Shown here in pieces: positions 1-6,367 of a stretch of DNA of 7,839 nucleotides. The number at the start of each line of letters is the position of its first letter. The stretch's first letter is position 1. Where the stretch lies: assembly GCA_947175775.1 (NCBI GenBank), contig CAMWNY010000105.1:1-7839 (forward strand), written 5' to 3'. Position numbers and translations under genes: made by a program. Under the pieces are notes generated by a model. The model ran no database searches, was not told the DNA's origin, and was given only the letters and a program-made list of their open reading frames with translations. The DNA comes from an uncultured Lachnospiraceae bacterium. Its GTDB lineage: Bacteria > Bacillota > Clostridia > Lachnospirales > Lachnospiraceae.

Positions 1-54
1 GATAGCTTTTCAAATGCAGGCAATCTCCTGCAGGAATATATGTTTAAAAAATAA
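1..54 (+). CDS. Possible 3' end of an unidentified plus-strand gene (partial)
   Basis: Frame 1 is open from the window edge to a TAA at 52-54 and reads DSFSNAGNLLQEYMFKK. The composition looks like an amphipathic protein C-terminus. Frame 3 hits a stop at once, while frame 2 stays open only to a TAA at about 66. If real, the gene converges on the minus-strand operon, and the two hairpins at 119-148 and 182-217 would separate them. Seventeen codons are too few to name a product or to be sure the frame is coding. It could equally be non-coding sequence. Adjacent regulatory or kinase genes are common around sialic acid loci, but nothing here shows which, if any, this is. Confidence 0.35.
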   Translation, partial: DSFSNAGNLLQEYMFKK

Positions 55-118
55 GATATTATGGTAATATTTAAAAGTACTGTTAGTAATAGTACCCAAG
101 CTGCTACCTAAGACACTA

Positions 119-148
119 CCCAAACGGATAATGAATTATCCGCTTGGG
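119..148. repeat. 13-bp inverted repeat, second hairpin beyond the operon terminator
   Basis: Arms 119-131 (cccaaacggataa) and 136-148 (ttatccgcttggg) pair around a 4-nt loop. The single non-Watson-Crick position is an A/C mismatch in plus-strand RNA but a G-U wobble in minus-strand RNA, so the fold is slightly better in the minus direction. No U-rich run follows on either strand, so it is not a classical intrinsic terminator. It may back up the main terminator, or act as a 3'-end stabiliser for a convergent transcript from the left. Confidence 0.6.
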
Positions 149-156
149 AAAGGCAC

Positions 157-217
157 AGAAAGACAAAACAACAAAGAAACAGCCGCCCGGCTGCGAAATA
201 ACGCGCAGCCGGACGGC
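157..217 (-). terminator. Rho-independent terminator of the sialic acid operon
   Basis: On the minus strand, 22 nt after the esterase stop codon, the arms 217-204 and 195-182 form a 14-bp GC-rich stem around an 8-nt loop (203-196). The one imperfect position is a G-U wobble in minus-strand RNA but an A-C mismatch in plus-strand RNA, which points to minus-strand use. It is followed by a U-rich stretch (complement of 181-157, reading tgtttctttgttgttttg). Stem plus U-tract directly downstream of the last gene is a textbook intrinsic terminator. Confidence 0.9.
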
Positions 218-238
218 CGTCTCCAAAATTTAGGGGGG

Positions 239-892
239 TTATAAAACGAATAATTCCGTAATTTTCTTAGCAAGCGCCTCTGCAAGCTGTCTGTGTCCCT
301 CCGATGTCAGATGCATATAATCAATATCATTAACAGGTGCTGTAATTACTTTGTCGGCATCCATAAAGTGGCAGCCCGTAAGTTGTGCAATCTCTGCAAA
401 CTTTTTGGCCAGTCCTTCTGATTTTTCGGCGCATCCTCGTCCCATTGTTTCACCGACGTTGGATGTTTCATACCGTTTGTCTATGTTCTGCGGTGACACA
501 ATAAGAATATTTGCTGTTCCATGATTCCAACAGTCCACGGTCGATACTGCTTTATGAATCAAACGCTTCAGTCCCAATGCAATGCACGCCGGGGAAGCGC
601 CGAACCGCTCCTTGGTGTCGTTTGTGCCCAGCATAATCACCAGTAAATCAACAGGTTCATGACTCATCAGACACGGATAAATATAGTCAAGCCCGTTCAG
701 CCCCTCATGAATCGGGTCCGTAAAAGATGTCGTGCGTCCGCTCAAACCCTCCTCAATGACAAGGTATTCATTTCCAAGCATTTTCTGTAATAAACAGCAC
801 CACCGTTCGTCTTCGTCAAACCGTCCGTTCGTAACGGCACAATAGCCGTGTGTATTGGAATCACCAAAGCATACAATATGTTTCTTTATCAT
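239..892 (-). CDS. SGNH/GDSL-family esterase, candidate sialate O-acetylesterase
   Basis: A 217-residue hydrolase of the SGNH arylesterase-like group. Block I is FGDSN at residues 9-13 with nucleophile Ser12, block II is EGLSGRTT at 48-55, block III is LGTND at 88-92 (oxyanion Asn91), and block V is D191-x-x-H194. The stretches VIEEGLSGRTT and VIMLGTNDTK, with LNG between them, closely match what I remember of the Mycobacterium smegmatis esterase/acyltransferase MsAcT. There is no signal peptide, so it should act in the cytoplasm. Its start codon overlaps the nanE stop (ATGA), implying translational coupling, and it is the last gene before the terminator. From that context I infer that it removes O-acetyl groups from imported sialic acid or an intermediate. 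The SGNH family assignment is strong. The substrate is a guess, and a general carbohydrate or aryl esterase is equally compatible with the motifs. Confidence 0.88.
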   Translation of the reverse strand: MIKKHIVCFGDSNTHGYCAVTNGRFDEDERWCCLLQKMLGNEYLVIEEGLSGRTTSFTDPIHEGLNGLDYIYPCLMSHEPVDLLVIMLGTNDTKERFGASPACIALGLKRLIHKAVSTVDCWNHGTANILIVSPQNIDKRYETSNVGETMGRGCAEKSEGLAKKFAEIAQLTGCHFMDADKVITAPVNDIDYMHLTSEGHRQLAEALAKKITELFVL

Positions 893-1587
893 CTGCCCTC
901 AACCGCCTTTATAAACCGCTGCGCAATCTCAAGAGGTCTTGTAATCGCACCGCCTACAACAACCGCAAATGCTCCTGCATTCAGCATTTCCACTGCCTGT
1001 TCAGGACTGTGTACCCTTCCTTCGCCAATGACCGGAATGTCAACCGTCGATGATAATTTTTTCACAAGCTCATAATCCGGTCCGTCAAGCTTTGGAGAGT
1101 ACGGCGTATATCCGCTCATCGTAGTGCCTACAATGTCCACTCCAAGCTTCCATGCGTTGACGCCTTCCTCATAAGTGGAAATATCCGCCATCAAAATTTC
1201 ATCAGGATATTTCCTGCGCACCTCCGTGATAAATTCGCTAATGCTTTTTCCGTCCCCGCGCTTTTGATTGGTGCAGTCAAGCGCAATCACGTCGGAGCCT
1301 GCTTCCACAAGCGCGTCAACCTCTTTCATGGTCGGTGTAATATAGCTCTCAAAGCCGTCATACTGTACCTTGATTAACCCGATAACCGGAAGTCCGGTTT
1401 CCTCCTTAATCGCTATAACATCACGGATACTGCTGGTGCGTATAACGGGTGTGCCTGCCTGTTTTGCGGCTCTTGCCATCAGATACATAATTGATTTTTC
1501 TTCCACATACAAAGGTTCACCGGGAACAGCCTGGCAGGACACAATTACTTTTCCCTTCATTTGCTCAAATAACGCTTCTTTTTTCAT
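889..1587 (-). CDS. nanE: N-acetylmannosamine-6-phosphate 2-epimerase
   Basis: A 232-residue TIM-barrel enzyme, the usual length for NanE, converting ManNAc-6-P to GlcNAc-6-P in the cytoplasm. Family signatures are visible in order: VSCQAVPGEPLY near residues 16-27, the strand GLIKVQY with candidate catalytic Lys73, ALDCT at 102-106, MADIST at 133-138, GTTMSGYT at 154-161, IGEGRVHSPE at 187-196 with the likely catalytic Glu189, and the phosphate-binding loop VVVGGAITRP at 209-218. These Lys and Glu correspond to the pair known from the Clostridium perfringens enzyme. The ATG is preceded by a GGGG-type ribosome binding site (minus-strand AAAGGGG, near 1594-1600). The gene lies 15 nt after nanA and overlaps the following esterase by 4 nt. 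Its product feeds NagA and NagB, encoded divergently at the right of the window. Confidence 0.96.
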   Translation of the reverse strand: MKKEALFEQMKGKVIVSCQAVPGEPLYVEEKSIMYLMARAAKQAGTPVIRTSSIRDVIAIKEETGLPVIGLIKVQYDGFESYITPTMKEVDALVEAGSDVIALDCTNQKRGDGKSISEFITEVRRKYPDEILMADISTYEEGVNAWKLGVDIVGTTMSGYTPYSPKLDGPDYELVKKLSSTVDIPVIGEGRVHSPEQAVEMLNAGAFAVVVGGAITRPLEIAQRFIKAVEGR

Positions 1588-1602
1588 GGCTTTACCCCTT
1601 TC

Positions 1603-2526
1603 TTATGCAAGTTGACTTATAGCCTTATCAATCATGTCCGCACATTTTTTCACCTGCGCCATATCGTCCGGAATAAGCGACGGCAGCGGCTTGCGGACGC
1701 CGCCAATATCAATGCCTTCACGAATCTTTAAAATCTCCTTGATAACGCCATATAAATTTCCGTGGCATGCGCACATCGCATAAATCACCTCATTCGCCGC
1801 ATATTGCACCTTCCTTGCATCCTCAAGCTTTCCGGCTTTTACCAGCTCCATGATTTTGAGGTAAAGCTCCGGCATAACGCCATACGTACCGCCGATTCCG
1901 CCGTCCGCGCCAATCGCAAGACCTGCCACAAGCTGCTCGTCGGGGCCGTTCAAAACGGCAAAGCCCTCGCCGCCTTCCGCTTTAAACATCTGAATATCCT
2001 GCGTCGGCATAGAGCTGTTCTTTACGGCAGCCACCCTGGAGTTTTTCTTCATCTCGTGAAACAGCGGCATTGTCAGCGCCACCCCTGCAAGCTGGGGGAT
2101 GTTATAGATAATAAAATCCGTGTCAGGCGCCGCGTCCGAAATGTCATTCCAATACTGTGCGATTGCATACTCCGGCAAATGGAAATAAATCGGGGGAATT
2201 GCCGCGATAGCGTCCACGCCTAAACTTTGCGCATGGGCTGCAAGTTCCCGGCTGTCCGCCGTGTTGTTGCACGCCACATGGGCAATGATTGTCAGTTTTC
2301 CCGCACCGGATTTTACCACGCGTTCGAGTGTGCGTTTCCGGTCGTCGACGCTCTGATAGATACACTCGCCCGAAGAACCGCCGACATAAACACCCTTTAC
2401 GCCTTTTCTTACCATATAATCCGTAAGCTGCTCCACGCGCCCCTCGTCAACCTCGCCATTTTCGCCATAACAGGCATAGAACGCAGGAATGATTCCCTGA
2501 TATTTTCCAATATCTCTTATATTCAT
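1603..2526 (-). CDS. nanA: N-acetylneuraminate lyase (sialic acid aldolase)
   Basis: A 307-residue class I aldolase of the DapA/NanA superfamily, splitting Neu5Ac into N-acetylmannosamine and pyruvate. Visible signatures are the GGSSGE loop at residues 49-54, which binds the pyruvate carboxylate, IIYNIPQLAG at 139-148 with catalytic Tyr141, and AAVKNSS at 166-172 with Schiff-base Lys169. Also present are NGPDE at 193-197 and GGIGGTYG at 209-216. The YNIP and VKNSS forms and the position beside nanE and a YhcH-type gene favour NanA over dihydrodipicolinate synthase. The start has an AAAGGAG ribosome binding site. The gene lies 26 nt after the YhcH-type gene. Nothing in it looks truncated. Confidence 0.95.
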   Translation of the reverse strand: MNIRDIGKYQGIIPAFYACYGENGEVDEGRVEQLTDYMVRKGVKGVYVGGSSGECIYQSVDDRKRTLERVVKSGAGKLTIIAHVACNNTADSRELAAHAQSLGVDAIAAIPPIYFHLPEYAIAQYWNDISDAAPDTDFIIYNIPQLAGVALTMPLFHEMKKNSRVAAVKNSSMPTQDIQMFKAEGGEGFAVLNGPDEQLVAGLAIGADGGIGGTYGVMPELYLKIMELVKAGKLEDARKVQYAANEVIYAMCACHGNLYGVIKEILKIREGIDIGGVRKPLPSLIPDDMAQVKKCADMIDKAISQLA

Positions 2527-2552
2527 AACCGTGCTCCTTTCTTAATGTTTTG

Positions 2553-3005
2553 TTATCCGATATAAACCTTTATCACAGCTTTTTTCACTGCCGACGGACT
2601 GCCCGCGGCAAGCTTCACCATATGCGCGTCCTCAGGCAGGGTAATCAACGCCTTGCCCGGTATCAGCTTTATGTAATGTTCTATCGTTCCGTTCACTTCT
2701 ATCAGATCTTTCTCTTCATCGAAAGACTTGACCGATACCTTTGACATATCGGAAACGCCGACGATTTCCTTGCCTTCTACAGTCATATGAATGTCTGCGT
2801 ATTTCTTATGCGCCTCAAAAAATGCCCCCTTCTCGGGAATTGTTTCATAATCAAATACGTTCATGTAGACTAAATTTCCGTCAATGTCATAATGTCCTGC
2901 CTCAAGTCCGTCCAAAGGGTGCGTGCACAGATAATCAATCGCTTTATCCAAATGTTCATCTATGCCGCGGTATCTGCCTATGTTTTTTATTTCCGTATAA
3001 ATCAT
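2553..3005 (-). CDS. nanQ: YhcH/NanQ family protein (YhcH/YjgK/YiaL, DUF386), probable sialic acid anomerase
   Basis: A 150-residue single-domain protein of the YhcH/YjgK/YiaL (TabA-like) cupin family, often annotated as beta-galactosidase subunit beta. Characteristic stretches are EAHKKYADIHMTVEGKE at residues 64-80, carrying probable metal ligands (Glu64, His66, Asp71, His73), and LPEDAHMVKLA at 123-133, with His128 completing the site. E. coli YhcH (NanQ), in the nanATEK-yhcH operon, has been reported to speed interconversion of Neu5Ac anomers. The same role fits here, since the gene sits directly upstream of nanA. The start is supported by a GGAGG ribosome binding site. Gaps are 26 nt on both sides. 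The family call is firm. Anomerase activity is inferred from the family and context. Confidence 0.9.
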   Translation of the reverse strand: MIYTEIKNIGRYRGIDEHLDKAIDYLCTHPLDGLEAGHYDIDGNLVYMNVFDYETIPEKGAFFEAHKKYADIHMTVEGKEIVGVSDMSKVSVKSFDEEKDLIEVNGTIEHYIKLIPGKALITLPEDAHMVKLAAGSPSAVKKAVIKVYIG

Positions 3006-3031
3006 AGAAAACCTCCGTCCCCAACCTTATA

Positions 3032-3937
3032 TTAACCTTTAACGGCACCCATTGTAATTCCCTTTGTAAAATACTTTTGGAATATCAGGAATACGACGAT
3101 AATCGGAATTGCCGCCAAAGCCGCACCTGCCATAATCAGACCGAAATCAGTCGCATTTTCCGCCTGCAGCTTTGCAATACCAAGTGAAATCGTCAGGTTC
3201 TTGGTGCTGGTAAGCATAATCAACTGCATAAAGTAGTCATTCCATGAATTGATAAAGGTAAAGATTGCCAGTGCACCGATACCCGGCTTAATCAGTGGAA
3301 GCGCAATCGTGTAAAACGTTTTCCATTCGCCTGCGCCGTCAATTTTTGCCGCCTCCATCATCTCCCCCGGAATGCCTTCCGCGAACTGCTTCATCAAAAA
3401 GACGCCGAAAGGCCAGCCCACAATCGGGAAGATAACTGCCCATATCGTATTGTACAGTTCCAGCGATGCCATTTCACGAAGGAGCGGGATTAAGATAACC
3501 TGTTTTGGCAGCGCCATTGCACACACGATAAGCGAGAACAGAAGCGTGCGTCCGACAAAACGCTTTTTTGCCAGTGCATATCCTGCCATCGCGGAAGTGG
3601 CACAGGTCAGAATCATCGCCGCCACAGCCATAAATACCGTATTTAAGAGCCAGCGGATTGCCGCAGGAACGGTCGGTCCGGCAAAGCTGACTGAGGTAAA
3701 CGGAATACTGATTTCCCAAAGCTCCGCCGTCTGTTTGCTGAAAAGCTTTCTGTAGTTGTCAAGCACCCACTCCTCGGGCCACCATTGCGGTGTTGCGGAA
3801 TTGATTGCCGCAGATGTCTTGAATGAGCCGATAATAATCCAGTAGAGCGGAAAGGCAAATGTGAATGCTAAAATTGCGATAATAATGACAGATATTATTT
3901 TGTAAACATCTACATGTTTTGTCTGCTTCTTTTTCAT
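3032..3937 (-). CDS. Carbohydrate ABC transporter permease, MalG-type (CUT1)
   Basis: A 301-residue inner-membrane permease with a lysine-rich N-terminus (MKKKQTKHVD) and about six hydrophobic segments, the first near residues 13-37. The cytoplasmic EAA loop, which contacts the ATPase, starts at residue 195 (EAAKIDGAGEW) and ends in IALPLIKPG at 211-219. The protein finishes with QKYFTKGITMGAVKG, the usual end of MalG-like subunits. It should pair with the upstream MalF-type subunit to carry the ligand delivered by the binding protein. A GGGGG-rich ribosome binding site precedes the ATG, 17 nt after the previous stop codon. No ATPase gene accompanies it, as is common for CUT1 systems of Gram-positive bacteria that share an MsmK/MsiK-type ATPase. 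Sialic acid specificity comes from context only. Confidence 0.95.
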   Translation of the reverse strand: MKKKQTKHVDVYKIISVIIIAILAFTFAFPLYWIIIGSFKTSAAINSATPQWWPEEWVLDNYRKLFSKQTAELWEISIPFTSVSFAGPTVPAAIRWLLNTVFMAVAAMILTCATSAMAGYALAKKRFVGRTLLFSLIVCAMALPKQVILIPLLREMASLELYNTIWAVIFPIVGWPFGVFLMKQFAEGIPGEMMEAAKIDGAGEWKTFYTIALPLIKPGIGALAIFTFINSWNDYFMQLIMLTSTKNLTISLGIAKLQAENATDFGLIMAGAALAAIPIIVVFLIFQKYFTKGITMGAVKG

Positions 3938-3954
3938 ATTCAGTTCCCCCTTTC

Positions 3955-4851
3955 CTATTTGCTTTCAGCCATCTTAAACTGCAAAGCGGAGAGCAGGGCA
4001 ATCATAATTGCAAGCACAACGCCCATCGCATTTCCGTAACCGTAACGGTACAGTTTAAACGCATTGTAGTAAATGTAGTACATAATTGTGTCCGTGCTGT
4101 GGTTAGGTCCGCCGCTTGTCAAAAGCTGAATCAGGGCAAAGCACTGGAAGCTGTTGATTGTCGTGATGACAAGGATGTAGAGCGTAGTAGGCATAATCTG
4201 CGGCCACTTAATCTTCCAAAAACACTGGAATTTGGTCGCTCCGTCCACTTCCGCAGCCTCCACGAGGGATTGGTCCACGTTGTTTAATGCCGATACATAA
4301 AGGACAATCGGCTGACCAACGGAGGTTGTCAGAAGAATGAGGATAATGCAGCCAAGTGCGAACCGTTCATCCCCCAGCCAGTTGATATTTTGTTCGATAA
4401 GTCCCGTATTTGTGCCGATGTAATTAAAAATACCATAATAATTGTTAAACATCCATTTCCATACAACGGCAACGGCAACGGAGCCTGTTACCACCGGAAG
4501 ATAGAAGATACAACGAAATGCGGAGCACGCAAATCCCTTTAGGTCATAAATCACCGAGCTTACCCACAGGGAAAATATGCAGGTAATCGGCACGGAAACA
4601 ATAACGATAACCACCGTGTTTTTCAGCGCTCCGAGAAATGTTTTGTCCTGAAACAATTCTTTGTAATTGGCAAGACCAATAAAAATATCTTCCCGGTTCA
4701 TGGTTGCGTCAAAGAAGCTTGTATACACGCACTGTATCATCGGATAAACCACAAACCCTAAAAAGAAGATGAGACTCGGGAGCATAAATGCGTAGCCCGC
4801 AATGGTTTCCCTGCGGACAAGCGCCTTGCTCATGGGATTTTGTTTTGCCAT
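3955..4851 (-). CDS. Carbohydrate ABC transporter permease, MalF/UgpA-type (CUT1)
   Basis: A 298-residue membrane permease with about six hydrophobic segments, the first near residues 18-38 (YAFMLPSLIFF). The EAA loop runs from residue 198 (EAAEVDGATKFQCF) to the IKWPQIMP segment ending about 221. LTSGGPNHSTDT at 244-255 is the conserved signature of MalF/UgpA partners. I chose the ATG at 4851, beginning MAKQNPMSK. An excellent AAAGGAGGA ribosome binding site lies 6 nt upstream of it. An in-frame ATG 27 codons further up would place the N-terminus across the GC-rich stem-loop at 4890-4917 and lacks family-like sequence. The gene follows the binding protein after an 82-nt gap and precedes its MalG-type partner by 17 nt. 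Confidence 0.94.
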   Translation of the reverse strand: MAKQNPMSKALVRRETIAGYAFMLPSLIFFLGFVVYPMIQCVYTSFFDATMNREDIFIGLANYKELFQDKTFLGALKNTVVIVIVSVPITCIFSLWVSSVIYDLKGFACSAFRCIFYLPVVTGSVAVAVVWKWMFNNYYGIFNYIGTNTGLIEQNINWLGDERFALGCIILILLTTSVGQPIVLYVSALNNVDQSLVEAAEVDGATKFQCFWKIKWPQIMPTTLYILVITTINSFQCFALIQLLTSGGPNHSTDTIMYYIYYNAFKLYRYGYGNAMGVVLAIMIALLSALQFKMAESK

Positions 4852-4856
4852 AAAAA

Positions 4857-4865
4857 TCCTCCTTT
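4857..4865 (-). promoter_or_regulatory. Ribosome binding site fixing the MalF-type permease start
   Basis: The minus strand reads AAAGGAGGA, with core AGGAGG at 4863-4858, ending 6 nt before the ATG at 4851. It decides for this start over an in-frame ATG at 4932 that would add 27 residues. Confidence 0.85.
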
Positions 4866-4889
4866 CTGACAGTTCATTTGATAAGGAAA

Positions 4890-4917
4890 CGCCCCTCCCC
4901 ATGCGCGGGAAGGGGCG
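4890..4917 (-). promoter_or_regulatory. Intercistronic GC-rich stem-loop between binding protein and permeases
   Basis: In minus-strand RNA, 4917-4907 pairs with 4900-4890 as an 11-bp, very GC-rich stem (one U-G wobble) around a 6-nt loop. It starts 16 nt after the binding-protein stop codon. Only a short UUUCCUU follows, so it is at best a partial terminator. The position matches stem-loops in other sugar ABC operons that protect the binding-protein mRNA or attenuate read-through, giving more binding protein than permease. The structure is clear from the sequence. Its effect is inferred. Confidence 0.8.
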
Positions 4918-4933
4918 CAAATCTACAGTCAAA

Positions 4934-6307
4934 TTATTTTGCCGCTGCGGTATTTGCAGTCGTCACAAATTCTTCTACTGCCGTGCTCACATCTGTGCCT
5001 GAGCCAACCTGCTGGAGCATATTCCACCATGCAGTACGAGCCTCAGCCCATCCGCCTACAACCTGATAGTAGTCACCCATGTAAGGGATAAATTTCGCGT
5101 ATTCTGACATCAGCTCATCGCCTTCATAAATGTTTCCAAGATCCTTTACAGGCCAGAAGTTGGAAGCCTTTACACTCAGGGCAGCCTGCGTCTCGTCGTT
5201 TGCCATAAAGTCGATAAATGTCTTTGAAGCGGCAATTTTTGCAGCGTCGCCGTTGTCGAAGATACCAAATCCCCAAATACCACCGCAAAGCTGCGGTTCG
5301 CCGTTTTCTGACGGGAATGCCATCGGCAGAACATCAAAATTAATGTTTCCCTGCTCCATGTTATTTTTTTCCTGCGTTGCGTTCCAGCAGAATGCCACTG
5401 CGAACGTTCCGTTACAGAACATATTTACCTCATCGCCGCCTGCGATGGAAGCGTCAAAATTAATACCGTCCATGCTCTTTAACAGCTCAAGCGCCTTGAT
5501 GTTCTCAGGGCTGTTTGCCGTATATTCCGTATGCTCGGGATTGGTAAAGGTTCCGCCATACAGATTGTTGATAAGTGCACGTGTTCCCTGATCGCCGCCC
5601 TGACCGCTGCAGTAAACTGCGCCTACGTTTTTCTGACCGCTATCATATACTGCCTGAATTGCCTTTTGGAAGTTCTCCGTTGTCCATGTGCCTTTTTCTT
5701 CGTCTAAGTACTGAAGCGCACCTGCCGCCTCAAAAATGTCTCTGTTAATTGCCATCGTATGTGCCGTCATACATAGGGGATACTCATAATATACACCGTC
5801 GCTGCTCTTGCAGGCGCTTTCTACGGACTCATAGATTGCTGCCTTTGCGTCGTCCGTCCACAGGTCCGCAAGGTCAACCATCAGTCCTCTTGCACCCCAG
5901 TTTGCTACCAATCGTTCCGGTCCTTCCAGTACGATGTCGGGTGCCTGGTTTCCTTCAATTGCAGTGTTAATCTGATCATCGCCGTTCGTGTAATCCAAAT
6001 ACTCAACCGTTACGTGGATATCCGGATATACCGCATTAAAGTTTGCAATCAGAGCGTCTACAGTAGCTGAGTCACCCCAACTGCCGACAGGATATGTCCA
6101 CAGGGTAATGTCTGCTGCCTGTGCAGCATCCGCTGGTGCAGCAGGTTCTGCCGAATCCTGATTTGCAGTGTCCTGCGATGCCGTATTGTCTGCCGGAGCA
6201 GGAGCCGGCTCAGGCTGGCTTGTGCTGGTGTCTTTACCGCCGCAGGCAGTAAGGGAACATACCATAACCAAACTCATTAATAGTGCCGTAATTTTACGCT
6301 TCTTCAT
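4934..6307 (-). CDS. Lipoprotein solute-binding protein of a sialic acid-type ABC importer (SBP_bac_1)
   Basis: A 457-residue extracellular lipoprotein. A positively charged start (MKKRK) and a hydrophobic stretch lead to the lipobox LTAC with lipidated Cys22, followed by GG. Residues 26-65 form a low-complexity Ser/Thr/Ala/Pro/Gln/Asp linker, and the folded domain starts near DITLWTYPVG (66-75), typical of CUT1 binding proteins. Further matching segments are APDIVLEGPERL (122-133), EYPLCMTAHTMAINRDIF (175-192), CGGIWGFGIF (341-350) and the Trp-rich GGWAEARTAWWNM (418-430). The Trp and Arg positions are plausible ligand contacts, but I cannot assign them. The ATG at 6307 has an AAAAAGGAGGG ribosome binding site and gives a proper signal peptide. 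An upstream in-frame ATG at 6505 would read through the promoter. It is the first gene of the operon. The ligand could be Neu5Ac or 2,7-anhydro-Neu5Ac. Context supports sialic acid, but sequence alone does not settle which form. Confidence 0.92.
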   Translation of the reverse strand: MKKRKITALLMSLVMVCSLTACGGKDTSTSQPEPAPAPADNTASQDTANQDSAEPAAPADAAQAADITLWTYPVGSWGDSATVDALIANFNAVYPDIHVTVEYLDYTNGDDQINTAIEGNQAPDIVLEGPERLVANWGARGLMVDLADLWTDDAKAAIYESVESACKSSDGVYYEYPLCMTAHTMAINRDIFEAAGALQYLDEEKGTWTTENFQKAIQAVYDSGQKNVGAVYCSGQGGDQGTRALINNLYGGTFTNPEHTEYTANSPENIKALELLKSMDGINFDASIAGGDEVNMFCNGTFAVAFCWNATQEKNNMEQGNINFDVLPMAFPSENGEPQLCGGIWGFGIFDNGDAAKIAASKTFIDFMANDETQAALSVKASNFWPVKDLGNIYEGDELMSEYAKFIPYMGDYYQVVGGWAEARTAWWNMLQQVGSGTDVSTAVEEFVTTANTAAAK

Positions 6308-6317
6308 AATAATGAAC

Positions 6318-6327
6318 CCTCCTTTTT
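6318..6327 (-). promoter_or_regulatory. Ribosome binding site fixing the binding-protein start
   Basis: The minus strand reads AAAAAGGAGG across 6327-6318, 10 nt before the ATG at 6307. It selects the start that begins with the lipoprotein signal peptide and rules out the in-frame extension to 6505. Confidence 0.85.
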
Positions 6328-6340
6328 GTGAAAATGTTAT

Positions 6341-6353
6341 AACTGAATCAGTT
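6341..6353. promoter_or_regulatory. Palindrome AACTGAATCAGTT just downstream of the operon promoter, candidate operator
   Basis: A perfect 6-bp dyad (AACTGA / TCAGTT) about one central base. It lies roughly 8-20 nt downstream of the predicted start of the binding-protein transcript and upstream of its ribosome binding site. A repressor bound here would block initiation or early elongation. The loop is too short for an RNA hairpin to be the function. No regulator gene is visible in the window, so its identity is unknown. Confidence 0.45.
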
Positions 6354-6367
6354 TTAATTGTAATTTT

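Noticed and set aside
15..32. 6-bp inverted repeat TGCAGG / CCTGCA
   Set aside because: It lies within the possible coding tail at the left edge, is short, and has no U-tract. Chance is a sufficient explanation.
1762..2223. 153-residue plus-strand ORF opposite nanA
   Set aside because: It is rich in Arg, His and Cys, as expected of the complement of a real gene, and has no supporting signals.
1603..2526. Dihydrodipicolinate synthase instead of NanA
   Set aside because: The YNIP and VKNSS signatures and the neighbouring nanE, YhcH-type and transporter genes favour the sialic acid lyase.
3372..3755. 127-residue plus-strand ORF opposite the MalG-type permease
   Set aside because: It is an antisense shadow of a strongly conserved coding region, with biased composition and no family signature.
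4852..4932. 27-residue N-terminal extension of the MalF-type permease from an upstream ATG
   Set aside because: It runs across the GC-rich stem-loop and lacks a good ribosome binding site. The ATG at 4851 has a near-perfect one, and its product has the normal family length.
5130..5591. 153-residue plus-strand ORF opposite the binding protein
   Set aside because: It is an antisense shadow in the conserved SBP domain, without a promoter or ribosome binding site of note.
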